Shown here: positions 18,085-27,387 of the stretch, one piece after another
How the letters are laid out: every line of letters begins with the position of its first letter
Position numbering within the stretch: the stretch's first letter is position 1
Assembly: GCA_002440825.1 (NCBI GenBank)
Contig: DJVH01000047.1
Coordinates: 1 to 44,804, forward strand
DNA length: 44,804 bases
From: Bacteriovoracaceae bacterium UBA6261
GTDB lineage: Bacteria; Bdellovibrionota; Bacteriovoracia; Bacteriovoracales; Bacteriovoracaceae
Reading direction: 5' to 3'
Position numbers and translations under genes: made by a program
Notes under the pieces: model-generated
The model's database searches: none
What the model was told of the DNA's origin: nothing
What the model saw: only the letters and a program-made list of their open reading frames with translations

Positions 18085-18293
18085 GCGTTCATTTTTTTTC
18101 TTAAAAAACGTTTGATTAATTTCGTTTCGAAAAGTTGTGTAAATTAATTTTTTAAAATTGTTCGCCAGTACTGGCGTCAATCTTCATTTCCTCAGAGCAT
18201 TTATTAATTTTTTGTAAAGTTTTGTTAAATATTAATTGAATAAATAAAAATGCCTCTACCATCGGAAATGAAATGTGTTTAACAGGAGGTTTT
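18085..18293. other. AT-rich intergenic region before the barrel gene
   Basis: This 209-base gap is the longest in the window. It contains T-rich tracts just after the mepA-like stop, a perfect 14-base palindrome at 18163-18176, and an AT-rich stretch (about 18200-18255) before an AGGAGG site at 18285-18289. It very likely holds the promoter of the barrel gene, but no -35/-10 pair is good enough to place it. Confidence 0.5.
18163..18176. promoter_or_regulatory. 14-base perfect palindrome CGCCAGTACTGGCG
   Basis: CGCCAGT followed directly by ACTGGCG forms a perfect inverted repeat with no spacer, set in strongly AT-rich surroundings about 118 bases upstream of the barrel gene. The symmetry and local GC contrast suggest a binding site for a dimeric regulator. 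It does not match the LexA or sigma-factor motifs I know. The function is inferred. Confidence 0.4.
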
Positions 18294-19454
18294 ATGAAAT
18301 TCAGTAAAATTTTAATTACTGCAGCTACAATTTTTTCTGCAACAAATGTTTTTGCGGATGGAGTTGAGTGGAGCGGATTCGGAAGTCTTTATTATTCTCA
18401 GGCGATGGATAACCAGTTTTTGCTGGGCCAGCATACGAACAATAAACCAGATTACACAACACACTCACTTGTTGGTTTTAATGTTGGCTCTCGGATAAGT
18501 GATAATATGTCTTTCTCTTCTCAGCTTGTCATGGCAGGCGCTGGAGCTCAATCTACAAACTTCAACTTGTTCGCGCAGTTTGCGTACTTAACTTACAATC
18601 CAGTGCAATCGGTCTCTTTGAAAATCGGTCGTCAGCTGTGGCCGATGTTGATCTCTTCTGAATATCAGCGAGTGCATTTTCTTCTTCCTCAGTCAGAAAT
18701 TCCGCAGACAGTTTATGGACTGATGCCATTTGTTGCTTTTGACGGTGTTTCTGCCAACAAAACCCTGGATACAGGAATTGGTTCGCTTACACTTGGTGCT
18801 TATGCCGGTGCTCATAAGTTAAACAGAGTTGCGCCAGCAGGGTTAGCTTTTGATTTCCCTTCTATTCTTGGTGCTAGAGTTACTCTGGATGGTTCTGGCT
18901 GGAGATTGCATGCAACAGCCAATCAATTCAAATCAAAAATGACGATCAGTTATCTGACTTCATTACCAAGCACAATGTATTCAAGTGTAAATACTGCTAC
19001 ATCAACAATTTATTCTTTTGGTTATAGATACGACAAAAATAATATTGTTTCCTGGGGGGAAATGTTCACTTTAAAAAGTAAAGATAACTCTTTAGTGCCG
19101 ATGGCTTCAGGGTACTCACAACAAGCATACAAATATTTTGAAAGAAGCTACGGTGGGTACGTTCTTGTTGGTTATAGATTTGGAAAATTTCTTCCAACAG
19201 CGACTGTTGCTCAGGGGACTGCAAAGCTAGGCTTTCCTACAGATCCTACAACAAATCAAAAATACGATGGTAAAGTGACGTCTTACATTTTGTGCAACTC
19301 TTACCAAATGAATGACCAGGCAACATTTAAAGTTGAATTCCAAAGAAGTACAGTTCCTTCCGTTGGAGGAGGATTTTTTGATGTGGCCCAGTCGACAACT
19401 TCAACCAAGAAATATGGCGACATGGTGAAGGCTGGAATTGATTTCATTTTTTAA
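18294..19454 (+). CDS. outer-membrane beta-barrel protein (porin-like)
   Basis: A signal peptide (about 1-22, cut near VFADG) is followed by alternating amphipathic strands over some 360 residues, and the protein ends in GIDFIF with the terminal Phe that the barrel assembly machinery recognises. Length (386 aa) suits a 14-16 strand barrel. I cannot assign a substrate. The ATG at 18294 was chosen because AGGAGG ends five bases before it; an in-frame ATG at 18273 lies upstream of that site. The small secreted protein follows after 30 bases. Confidence 0.8.
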   Translation: MKFSKILITAATIFSATNVFADGVEWSGFGSLYYSQAMDNQFLLGQHTNNKPDYTTHSLVGFNVGSRISDNMSFSSQLVMAGAGAQSTNFNLFAQFAYLTYNPVQSVSLKIGRQLWPMLISSEYQRVHFLLPQSEIPQTVYGLMPFVAFDGVSANKTLDTGIGSLTLGAYAGAHKLNRVAPAGLAFDFPSILGARVTLDGSGWRLHATANQFKSKMTISYLTSLPSTMYSSVNTATSTIYSFGYRYDKNNIVSWGEMFTLKSKDNSLVPMASGYSQQAYKYFERSYGGYVLVGYRFGKFLPTATVAQGTAKLGFPTDPTTNQKYDGKVTSYILCNSYQMNDQATFKVEFQRSTVPSVGGGFFDVAQSTTSTKKYGDMVKAGIDFIF

Positions 19455-19484
19455 TTAATCAATACAATTTAGGGAGAATATAAA

Positions 19485-19736
19485 ATGAAAATAATTATAG
19501 TAAGCATGATGGCGCTGACATTTGCAACGAACTTAATGGCAGCTTGTGAAGTCGTAGAAGGCGGAAAGAAAACACCTTTCGATGGAAAGAATATTGCGGG
19601 AATGTCTATTGAGAAAAAATCTCTTTCCACAATGAATAAAGAATTTCCAGACCTGAACATCATTGAGAAAAGTTTTAAGGGCGAAGTGCAGACTTGTACG
19701 AACTGCACGGATAAGTACATTACTTGTTCCAATTAA
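19485..19736 (+). CDS. small secreted protein with four cysteines
   Basis: This 83-aa protein has a clear signal peptide (MKIIIVSMMALTFATNLMA, cut before Ala-Cys) and a mature part of about 64 residues with four cysteines, three in CTNCTDKYITC near the end. That suggests two disulfides in the periplasm or outside the cell. No family is recognised. AGGGAG lies at a good distance before the ATG, supporting a real gene. It sits between the barrel gene and the chemoreceptor on the same strand. Confidence 0.7.
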   Translation: MKIIIVSMMALTFATNLMAACEVVEGGKKTPFDGKNIAGMSIEKKSLSTMNKEFPDLNIIEKSFKGEVQTCTNCTDKYITCSN

Positions 19737-19780
19737 GAAAATTGTAAATATAGAGAAAAGACATTGCGATAGAGGCATAC

Positions 19781-21364
19781 ATGAAAAGTTTCTCAAAATT
19801 AAGTATAAGGTTGAAGGTTTTCGTATTTGCAGCTATTGCGATGCTTTTCTTGCTTTTAATTGGAGCGATAGGATATCAATCATTAAATCAATCCATCAAT
19901 TCATCCGCAGATCTTACTAAAAATGAGTATCCAAAAGTTCTGCTTGTTCAAAAAATAAAGGCGGACAGTCACGCGCTCATGAGGTTCCTTTGGACAACTC
20001 ACGGGCTGTTTCAATATGCAGAAGAAAGAAAAAATCAAATTGCTGAAGCTAATGAATCTTTTAAGGCCCTTGAATCCGATTTGAAAAAAATAAATCAAAT
20101 ATCTTTCCCTGCAGATTCATCGAAAACGGTGAAGGAAATTAATAAACGCTGGGTTGACCTGTCCGTGGCTGTTCCCAAGGTCATCTCTTTATTTGAGAAG
20201 GGAACAGAAGATTCTGATAAATCTGCAACCAGTGTTCTTGCGTTTGAGGTTGTTCCTCAGGCAAACGAAATCTATGATTTTTTGAAAGAACTTGATGTAA
20301 AACTACAAGCTGATATAAACAATAAAACTGCACTTAATGAAAAAAATTCTGAACACCTTAAAATAATCATCATCATTTCAATCTCAGCAAGTTTTGCTAT
20401 TTTGATCGTCTTTAGTTTTCTTTTCAATTCCAAGCTCTCTGGTAAATTAATGAGTGTAGCGTTTGATTTAAAGAATGCAGCCAATAAGACAGAGCAGTCT
20501 TCAGCTGATGTCAATAATGCATCCAATGCGGTTACACAGTCATCCCAGGAACAAGCAAGCGCCATTCAAGAAACAGTAACCACCCTGGATGAATTTTCGT
20601 CAATGCTTCAGTTGAGCAGTCGAAATGCTGAACAATCAATGAGTTTCTCACTGAAGTCAAAAGAAGCGGCAGATGAAGGGAAAGACGTCGTAAAACAGGT
20701 TGTCGATTCAATCGTTGAAATAAAAGAGAGCAATGATCTTGTTCTGAAGCAGTCAACAGAAGGGAATAAAAAAATTCAGGAAATTGTAAAAGTTATCAAC
20801 GAAATTTCAGATAAAACCAAAGTAATTAACGATATCGTATTTCAAACAAAGCTCCTTTCATTTAATGCTTCTGTTGAAGCCGCTCGCGCGGGAGAACATG
20901 GCAAAGGGTTCGCGGTTGTCGCAGAGGAAGTTGGCAATCTTGCGATCATGTCGGGTAATGCTGCACAGGAAATCTTTGACATGTTGGAGTCCAGTATTTC
21001 GAAAACTCAGGACATAGTCTCGCATACACAGGCGGAAATCGAAAATCTAATGAAAGCTTCTTCAGTAAAGATTGAAAATGGCATTCAGATCGCCGGAAAG
21101 TGTGATCTGTCTCTGGACAAAATTGTGGAAAACGTCAACCAGGTTAATACTCTGGTCAATGAAGTTGTTGCAGCTGCGAAAGAGCAGGAGATTGGTGTTC
21201 AGCAAATTGCTAAGGCCATGATGGAAATTGAAAAGAGTACAAACTTCAATACGCAAACTTCTAATGAGACTTTGCAATATGCTGAAGGATTAATTGTCCA
21301 ATCCAAAGAGATGATGAGAATTGTTTCCGAGCTGGAGCTGGAAATTTATGGAAGCAAGGCCTGA
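19781..21364 (+). CDS. methyl-accepting chemotaxis protein
   Basis: This is a transmembrane chemoreceptor that controls CheA/CheW. The first helix (about 12-32) is followed by a four-helix-bundle-type periplasmic domain, the second helix lies at about 194-215, and a cytoplasmic coiled coil carries the conserved tip VFQTKLLSFNASVEAARAGE and HGKGFAVVAEEVGNLA. Length (527 aa) is typical. The protein ends in IYGSKA without a CheR-binding pentapeptide. AGAGG precedes the ATG. The ligand cannot be predicted. It ends five bases from a convergent desaturase gene. Confidence 0.95.
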   Translation: MKSFSKLSIRLKVFVFAAIAMLFLLLIGAIGYQSLNQSINSSADLTKNEYPKVLLVQKIKADSHALMRFLWTTHGLFQYAEERKNQIAEANESFKALESDLKKINQISFPADSSKTVKEINKRWVDLSVAVPKVISLFEKGTEDSDKSATSVLAFEVVPQANEIYDFLKELDVKLQADINNKTALNEKNSEHLKIIIIISISASFAILIVFSFLFNSKLSGKLMSVAFDLKNAANKTEQSSADVNNASNAVTQSSQEQASAIQETVTTLDEFSSMLQLSSRNAEQSMSFSLKSKEAADEGKDVVKQVVDSIVEIKESNDLVLKQSTEGNKKIQEIVKVINEISDKTKVINDIVFQTKLLSFNASVEAARAGEHGKGFAVVAEEVGNLAIMSGNAAQEIFDMLESSISKTQDIVSHTQAEIENLMKASSVKIENGIQIAGKCDLSLDKIVENVNQVNTLVNEVVAAAKEQEIGVQQIAKAMMEIEKSTNFNTQTSNETLQYAEGLIVQSKEMMRIVSELELEIYGSKA

Positions 21365-21369
21365 GCAGG

Positions 21370-22317
21370 TTATTTTAAATTTAAATCTTCTGATAGAAGT
21401 AATTCAAAACCATTTATAGATTTTGCTTTTTTTAACCAATCCAACCACGCTTCATCGTTGGCATTCTCAAGATTAATTTCTGCCAGATAATAGCCGGGCA
21501 TCGTTGGAATCAAATGATGAACAATATGGTTATTAAAACCTAAGAAGATATATTTACTCATCCAGAGAGGAAATTTTAAAGAGCGGGTATACTGATCTTG
21601 CTCTCTAAATTGAAAAGCTGCCACTTTTTCTCCGTGGGCAAGGTTTTGAGGAATCGAGCTGTGCTGAGAGAGCAGTAGAGGATCACACAAAACGAGAAAA
21701 ATAAACAAGCCCAAACCAAATGCATGCAAGTAGTTTGCAAGACCAAAAATGAAAATTAAACTCAAATGGACCAGCGTGGGCCAGAGAATGCTGAATAAAT
21801 TTTTCATTTTATGTTGCGGGAACATGCGATTCAATTTCTTCACATTCCAGAAGTTGGCAAATGAAAACGAAAGAGTAAACAACGGTATCCAGAATTTCCA
21901 ACAGAGGTTCACAACTGTTTTTTTCCATTCTGGCACTTGTCTTGGAATAATAATGGTCATCGTCGGATCTTTGTCTTTCCAGCCAGTCCATAAATGGTGA
22001 GTGCGATGAATATATTTCCATGGAAAAAAGGGAAGAATGCAAAAGAGGGACGAGAAATGTCCGGCCACAATGTTCATTGGGGTCTTGCTGAAAAAATGAT
22101 CATGTCCAAGATCGTGCAACAAGAAAAACCATTGAAGAATGGTCACCCCCAACGCGAGTTGAAGAATAAACCAGAGTGCTCCGCTGGTTTTTGAAGAGAA
22201 AAAAATGAAACTTAAACTCATGACAGTCAGAAGGATCGTAATCAACAATGCAGTCGCATTATTGGATCGATAGTGCTTATATTTTTCAACAAGCTTCTGA
22301 TAGTCTTTTTGATCCAT
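21370..22317 (-). CDS. membrane fatty acid desaturase/hydroxylase family protein (copy A)
   Basis: This is an integral-membrane diiron enzyme that oxidises lipid chains or isoprenoids using O2 and electrons from a carrier. The eight-histidine signature is complete: H68-D-L-G-H72, H104-R-T-H107-H108 and H264-I-V-H267-H268. Hydrophobic segments lie at about 22-62, 85-100, 145-155 and 178-215. Length of 315 aa is within range. It starts one base after the stop of the RnfD-UnbV gene, so the two are almost certainly co-expressed. The substrate is unknown; the locus suggests a lipid or isoprenoid. Confidence 0.9.
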   Translation of the reverse strand: MDQKDYQKLVEKYKHYRSNNATALLITILLTVMSLSFIFFSSKTSGALWFILQLALGVTILQWFFLLHDLGHDHFFSKTPMNIVAGHFSSLFCILPFFPWKYIHRTHHLWTGWKDKDPTMTIIIPRQVPEWKKTVVNLCWKFWIPLFTLSFSFANFWNVKKLNRMFPQHKMKNLFSILWPTLVHLSLIFIFGLANYLHAFGLGLFIFLVLCDPLLLSQHSSIPQNLAHGEKVAAFQFREQDQYTRSLKFPLWMSKYIFLGFNNHIVHHLIPTMPGYYLAEINLENANDEAWLDWLKKAKSINGFELLLSEDLNLK

Positions 22318-22318
22318 T

Positions 22319-25111
22319 CTAATCCTTCAGAATGACCTTGTTGTATCGATCTATTTTCAAATCAGAATAGTCTATTGATTTCTTCCCGCACCAGTTGATT
22401 GTCACATTGGCCAGTTTGCTGAATTTGCCCAACCCAATGTGAAGTCGCTGGTCATGCTGAGCTGAGAAACCATTGACCAATGTCGTTTCAAAATACTGTT
22501 CCGAAATTTTCCCGGTCTCATCAGCAAATTGAACTTTAATTTTAGAGCCAACGGCCATGCGGTTGCACTGAGTGTCCTGTGATTCGAGCTCAATTCCCAA
22601 CCAATGATGTGTTTTTTCGTAAACCGCATCAGGCTTATTTCTAAACACCAGAGGATTTCTATAGAGTGATGAAGCAATGAGATCCACGTGTCCATCATTG
22701 TCGAAATCGGCCACGGCCATGCCTCTCCAGTTTCCTGTTTGAGTCATTCCGATGTAGTCGGCAACATCAATAAATTGGGGCTGTTTTTTCATTCCACGAT
22801 TCATGTAGAGACGATTCTTTTCATTGCCGTGAATACAGGCTCCGCGAATATCACCCCAGTTATTGATGTACTTGTGAATGTCAGGTGATGAGCGGGCGAT
22901 TTTTTCATTGATGTACCAATAGTCAGGACATTTTTCAAATTTTTTATCGTACGCATCGTCGACCATGCCATTGGCCTGAGTCAGATCAATCCATCCGTCA
23001 TTGTTGAAATCAGCAGCAGCCCCACCCCAACCAAATCTGTTTTCGTTAAGAGCTCCTGCATATGTCGCCTGATCTTTAATTTCGGGATGAAAGGCGTCTT
23101 TCATATCGTAATAGAAATACCAGAGCAGGTTGCCTTCAGCCTGAAGCTGGTGGTGAACATTACTGACCTGAATGTCCATCATTCCATTATTGTCGAAATC
23201 AGCAACGGTTGCGTTCATACCTTTGTAAGTATCTTTACCGATGCTGCCAAACATATGGCCCTTGAAATTCTCAAAATATTTTCCACCGTGATTGTAATAA
23301 AAATCATCAGCACCAAAATCGTTCGCCATGTAAAGATCTGTCCAGCCATCCTGATTAAAATCTGCTGTTCCAATGGCCATCGTCCATTTTGTTTCAGGCA
23401 TACCGGTTTTTTTCGGGTCCTGGAATTCAAAACCACCGTCAGTTTTTTGAACAAACAAATAATTTTCGCCACCGTTTTCAGCGCGATGCCAGGATTCGTG
23501 CATGAAATTAAACATGCGCTTGTCGCCTTCGAATTCTGCCTTCGGAAGATCAAAAAGATTCAAGCGGGTTGGAGTTTTATAATCGGGCAGGTGAGTGGCA
23601 ATTGTATTGCCCTCAATTAAATCCAGCTTCCCATCGCGATTAAAATCAAACCAGTTGGCAGTCGCAGAGTTGGTAAATTTATTCAGACCGTTTTTATCTG
23701 TGCAGTCGATGAAAGAAACTTGCCCAGTCTCTTGAAGTTGATTGCAGAATAAACGGGATGTGCCCTCACTTCCAAAAGCATACGTAATAAATAAATCAAG
23801 ATCACCGTCATTGTCGTAATCTACAAACATAGCATTCGAATTGACTCCGTATTTTTTAATATCGGAAGCAAATCTGGAAAGCTCATTTGAAGCAAATCTT
23901 TCAAAATGAAAATCACCTTTGTTTTTGAAAAGAGCATTTCGATCGGCAGCAGATTTATGAGCATTGGTGAAAAAAACATCTACTAATCCGTCGTTGTCAA
24001 AATCGCCGACGGCAATTCCATCAGAAATCGCAAGGAGCCATTTACCCATATGTTGAACACGTGGATCAACCTGATCAAGCAACTCACCCTTGCTGAAAGA
24101 CATATGCGTTTTATCCGCAGATTGAAGTTCCATTTGAAAGCCAATATCAGGTTTGAATAAAGCATCTCTTCCGATGACTTGATAAGAAAAAAATCCTCCG
24201 AATCCCAAAGCGAGAATCGTGAAAAATTTTTTATAATAACCGCTCTCCCAAAAACGTGATTTGAGATAGTGACCAAAGCCAGAATCCTGTCTAGCAGCTT
24301 TGTAGTGAAATTGAATAAAACGAAACGATCCCAGTGTAAGGGCTGCAAAGAAAAAAGTGTGATAGCTTGAAAACAAATGATAAACGAGATCGAGAAGCGC
24401 CAGTGAAACACCCACGATAATTTGTTGTTTCTTATCACTCGGAGTTGTGGCCGGATCCGTAATCATGAAAAAGGTAAAAAGAAAAAAGGAAGGAGAAGTA
24501 ATTGTTCCGAAAAAAAGTGTGTTGAAAGGAAGGTAGTGTCTGATCAGAATTGATCGGAGTGTTATCTGCAAAGTGAAGACTATCAAAAAAGATCCGACCA
24601 GCCAGGTGCGGTTGATTTTAGGCATGAAAAAAAGAAGCGCGGGCATAATGACAAAAAGGGCCATCGCTCCGACGCCGTTCCATTGATAGGCAGGGGCGGA
24701 TGAAATCAATTCGCTGGCCAGGAGCAGTGACAATGTCACTCCCATCATTCCCGGATTAAAAGTATGTTTTCCTTTAAAGGTGAAAAAGTATTTGGAAGAA
24801 ATTCCAAAAAAAATAGGGACGATAGGATACCAGAGGCTGTGACCGTAATTGACGAGGATACACATTCCCAGTGCGGTTGTGACAGCGCTTATATTGAAAC
24901 AAAGTTTTTTATTGAAAAACCAGTCGTAAAAGACTTGAAGAAGAACACCTGCGACTACAGTCAGAAGAATCTGTTCCCAGCTGCGGTTAAAACCAAGAAC
25001 TGTCAGACCCAGAATATTGTAGGCGGCAAGGATACCGCAAACCACATAGCGGGCATCGAGACGATTAAAATAATAATCTTTGAACGAAGATGGAATGGCG
25101 ATTGTATTCAT
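22319..25111 (-). CDS. RnfD/NqrB-like membrane domain fused to FG-GAP/ASPIC-UnbV repeat domain
   Basis: The N-terminal 290 residues resemble RnfD/NqrB, with about nine membrane helices, the TFNPGMMGV motif (about 117-125) and the ITDPATTPSD motif (about 217-226). I do not see the SGAT-type site that carries covalent FMN in RnfD/NqrB. A last helix (about 296-313) leads to an extracytoplasmic region with at least seven FG-GAP calcium loops (such as DFDNDGLVDVFF, DYDNDGDLDLFI and DFNNDGWIDL) and an ASPIC/UnbV-like end (HIGLGKFSKLANVTINW). The ATG at 25111 is preferred over a TTG two codons earlier. It may pass electrons to the coupled desaturase; that is inference. Confidence 0.85.
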   Translation of the reverse strand: MNTIAIPSSFKDYYFNRLDARYVVCGILAAYNILGLTVLGFNRSWEQILLTVVAGVLLQVFYDWFFNKKLCFNISAVTTALGMCILVNYGHSLWYPIVPIFFGISSKYFFTFKGKHTFNPGMMGVTLSLLLASELISSAPAYQWNGVGAMALFVIMPALLFFMPKINRTWLVGSFLIVFTLQITLRSILIRHYLPFNTLFFGTITSPSFFLFTFFMITDPATTPSDKKQQIIVGVSLALLDLVYHLFSSYHTFFFAALTLGSFRFIQFHYKAARQDSGFGHYLKSRFWESGYYKKFFTILALGFGGFFSYQVIGRDALFKPDIGFQMELQSADKTHMSFSKGELLDQVDPRVQHMGKWLLAISDGIAVGDFDNDGLVDVFFTNAHKSAADRNALFKNKGDFHFERFASNELSRFASDIKKYGVNSNAMFVDYDNDGDLDLFITYAFGSEGTSRLFCNQLQETGQVSFIDCTDKNGLNKFTNSATANWFDFNRDGKLDLIEGNTIATHLPDYKTPTRLNLFDLPKAEFEGDKRMFNFMHESWHRAENGGENYLFVQKTDGGFEFQDPKKTGMPETKWTMAIGTADFNQDGWTDLYMANDFGADDFYYNHGGKYFENFKGHMFGSIGKDTYKGMNATVADFDNNGMMDIQVSNVHHQLQAEGNLLWYFYYDMKDAFHPEIKDQATYAGALNENRFGWGGAAADFNNDGWIDLTQANGMVDDAYDKKFEKCPDYWYINEKIARSSPDIHKYINNWGDIRGACIHGNEKNRLYMNRGMKKQPQFIDVADYIGMTQTGNWRGMAVADFDNDGHVDLIASSLYRNPLVFRNKPDAVYEKTHHWLGIELESQDTQCNRMAVGSKIKVQFADETGKISEQYFETTLVNGFSAQHDQRLHIGLGKFSKLANVTINWCGKKSIDYSDLKIDRYNKVILKD

Positions 25112-25195
25112 GAGCAAATTACATCAAAGATCGGGATAAAAGTAAAACGTTTGTTTATTGTTTACGAGGCTCCGTCTATTACATACAATGTTCTC

Positions 25196-25939
25196 ATGAA
25201 ACGAAAATTGCATTCTAAAACGATCAGGATTTCCTCCCTGTACGAATCTCAAATTGTAGAGATGTTCAAGCTGTTTGAAATCTTTTACGAGAACGTTTCT
25301 TTTGATCGGTTTAAGCAGGACCTTCTGGCCAAGACGAGAGTGATTATCATGCTCGATAATCAAAAACGTATTCAGGGATTCTCGACATTGCTGGATTTTG
25401 ATTTTCCTCATCATGGAAGGAATTATCGCATTCTTTACAGCGGTGACACTATCATTGCTCCTGACTATTGGGGGACATCAGCGCTCACAATGGAATTTTT
25501 GAAAAATATGATCATCCTCAAGGCTCAATATCCGACAAGACCCGTATGGTGGTTTTTGATTTCCAAAGGCTATAAAACCTATCTTCTGCTTGCAAATAAT
25601 TTTTTGAATTATTACCCACGCTACGACAAAGAGACTCCCGAAGAGCACCGATCTTTGATTGAAGGATTGTCGCAAAAACTCTATCCTGGAAAATTCAATC
25701 CCCGAACAGGTGTTATTGAATTCAGAGAAAATGAACATGAACATTTAAAAGATTCGATCGCTGAGATCACAGAAGAGTTGAAAGAGAAATATCCCAAAAT
25801 TAAGTTTTTCAGTGAAAAAAATCCTGATTGGAAAAAAGGTAACGAACTGGCCTGTGTGGGAGAAGTTGATCCATTGCTGGGAATTGTTCATCCGCTGAAG
25901 CTTGTCAAAAAGCTGCTTAAGCCTAAAAAGAAGTCATGA
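25196..25939 (+). CDS. unknown protein, possible GNAT-fold acyltransferase
   Basis: This 247-aa soluble protein is not firmly recognised. Residues about 45-130 (RVIIMLDNQKRIQGFSTLLD, YRILYSGDTIIAPDYWGTSA) have the strand/helix rhythm of a GNAT acyltransferase, including a possible arrival strand and substrate loop. The reading frame stays open upstream, but the stretch before 25196 is antisense to the divergent gene and lacks matching character, so the ATG at 25196 is preferred. Its TGA overlaps the ATG of the GH3-type gene by four bases, tying it to amide or acyl chemistry. Function is tentative. Confidence 0.65.
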   Translation: MKRKLHSKTIRISSLYESQIVEMFKLFEIFYENVSFDRFKQDLLAKTRVIIMLDNQKRIQGFSTLLDFDFPHHGRNYRILYSGDTIIAPDYWGTSALTMEFLKNMIILKAQYPTRPVWWFLISKGYKTYLLLANNFLNYYPRYDKETPEEHRSLIEGLSQKLYPGKFNPRTGVIEFRENEHEHLKDSIAEITEELKEKYPKIKFFSEKNPDWKKGNELACVGEVDPLLGIVHPLKLVKKLLKPKKKS

Positions 25940-27387
25940 TCAAAAATGTTTGCCACCACATTCTCAAATATGTCTGCAGAAAAAACCACCATTTGTTTTT
26001 AAGGGCATTGAAAAATCCTGAGAAGGCGCAAAGAGATATTCTTTTCAGACTGACTGGTGTTTCCAGTTATGAAAAATTTAAATTTCATTTTCCAGTCACA
26101 ACTTATAGTGAATGGAAAAGTATGGTGGAGGAGCGCAGGGAAAAAGAAAAAGGACGCACTCATTTCGTTCCCACAAGTGGATCAACCCAGAAAATAAAAT
26201 GGATTCCCTATACAGAAAGCTTTAAGACTGAGCTGTGGCAGGCCACGGCTCCCTGGATTTACGATATTTATCAAAGACACCCTGGAATCAAAAGAGGAAC
26301 TCATTTCTGGTCTCTTTCCTGGCTTCCGGAAGAAATGCGTGAAGAGCATCAATCCAATGATCTGGATTTTTTTGCCGGCCTGGAAAAAAATCTTTTGGAA
26401 AAAGTGATGACAATGGATGAGAGCGCGGCAACGGCTTCTTCTCTGGAGGAATCCATGAGAATCGCTTTGCTGTCATTGCTCACAAAAAAAGTCACTCTCA
26501 TTTCCATCTGGAGTCCGACTTTTCTTCTTGAGCTGCTTGATTTCATGTTGAAAGAAAAAAAATATTTTCTTTCTCACACCAGTGGAAAGATAAAGGCGAC
26601 TCTCGAAAAACATGAAGTGCTTTCTCCGCGTCTGACCAAAGACCTTTTTCCGCATCTGGTGATGATCAGTTCCTGGGCCACATCGACATCTGAATATTAC
26701 GCAGAAAAATTAAAAGATTTGTTTCCTCATGCCAAATTCGAAGCTAAAGGATTATGGGCCACTGAAGGAGTTGTAACGATTCCTTACAACGGGAAGTTTC
26801 CGGTAGCTATCAATTCCCATTTTTACGAATTCATTGTGGAAGGGACATCAGATGTTCTTCCTCTCTGGAAACTTGAAAAGGGAATGAGAGTGACTCCCGT
26901 TCTAACCACCGGCAGCGGTTTTTTCCGCTACAAGCTCAACGATCTTTTATTGGTTGAAGACTTTATTGAAAAAACACCTTGCCTCAAATTTCTCGGTAGA
27001 ATTAATGAAGTTGATCTGGTCGGCGAAAAAATATCAGCGGAGCTTGCGCAAAACCTTCTCTCGACCGTTTCAAATGAATTCGGTATTAAAGCGATAACCT
27101 TGCTGGCTTTTCTCGAGCCGCATGCTCACTATCAGTTGTTGATTGATGGTGATGATCCGCTTTTGTTTAAAGAAAAAATCCAAAACAGAATGGAAGAACT
27201 TTTACAGCAGAATTTTCATTATAAACTCGCCCGGGAACTTCATCAGCTGTCAGCCTGTGAAGTCCGGTTTGCCAATAAAGCGATGGACGAATATCTATCC
27301 TATAGTGAAAAACAAGTTCAGATACGTGGGAATATAAAATTAGAACCATTATTACTCGTCAAAGGATCAAAGCATGAGGGAATCTGA
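25936..27387 (+). CDS. GH3-type acyl-adenylate/amide ligase
   Basis: GH3 proteins are ANL-superfamily enzymes that activate carboxylic acids with ATP and, in plants, join them to amino acids. The ATP-binding motif is visible as T80-S-G-S-T84 in VPTSGSTQKIKWIPYT. The second conserved block lies around residues 268-290 (KGLWATEGVVTIPYNG) and the hinge region around 325-345 (GSGFFRYKLNDLLLVEDF). Length of 483 aa is slightly short but complete. It overlaps the preceding gene by four bases and the following Rieske gene by 14, so all three are translationally coupled. The acid and amine substrates are unknown. Confidence 0.88.
   Translation: MIKNVCHHILKYVCRKNHHLFLRALKNPEKAQRDILFRLTGVSSYEKFKFHFPVTTYSEWKSMVEERREKEKGRTHFVPTSGSTQKIKWIPYTESFKTELWQATAPWIYDIYQRHPGIKRGTHFWSLSWLPEEMREEHQSNDLDFFAGLEKNLLEKVMTMDESAATASSLEESMRIALLSLLTKKVTLISIWSPTFLLELLDFMLKEKKYFLSHTSGKIKATLEKHEVLSPRLTKDLFPHLVMISSWATSTSEYYAEKLKDLFPHAKFEAKGLWATEGVVTIPYNGKFPVAINSHFYEFIVEGTSDVLPLWKLEKGMRVTPVLTTGSGFFRYKLNDLLLVEDFIEKTPCLKFLGRINEVDLVGEKISAELAQNLLSTVSNEFGIKAITLLAFLEPHAHYQLLIDGDDPLLFKEKIQNRMEELLQQNFHYKLARELHQLSACEVRFANKAMDEYLSYSEKQVQIRGNIKLEPLLLVKGSKHEGI

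Noticed and set aside
18163..18176. LexA (SOS) box reading of the palindrome
   Set aside because: It matches neither CTGT-N8-ACAG nor the other LexA motifs I know.
19746..19774. Sigma-28-like promoter before the chemoreceptor (TAAA then TGCGATAG)
   Set aside because: Spacing is 16 rather than 15 and the -10 matches poorly; it also overlaps the ribosome binding site, so a transcript from it would lack one.
23087..23620. Plus-strand frame of 177 codons inside the RnfD-UnbV gene
   Set aside because: It is the antisense shadow of the repeated FG-GAP coding region, which favours open complementary frames; it has no ribosome binding site or recognisable product.
24764..25195. Upstream extension of the possible GNAT gene
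   Set aside because: The frame is open but antisense to the RnfD-UnbV gene, low in complexity of a folded protein and has no plausible start signal; the ATG at 25196 gives a coherent domain.
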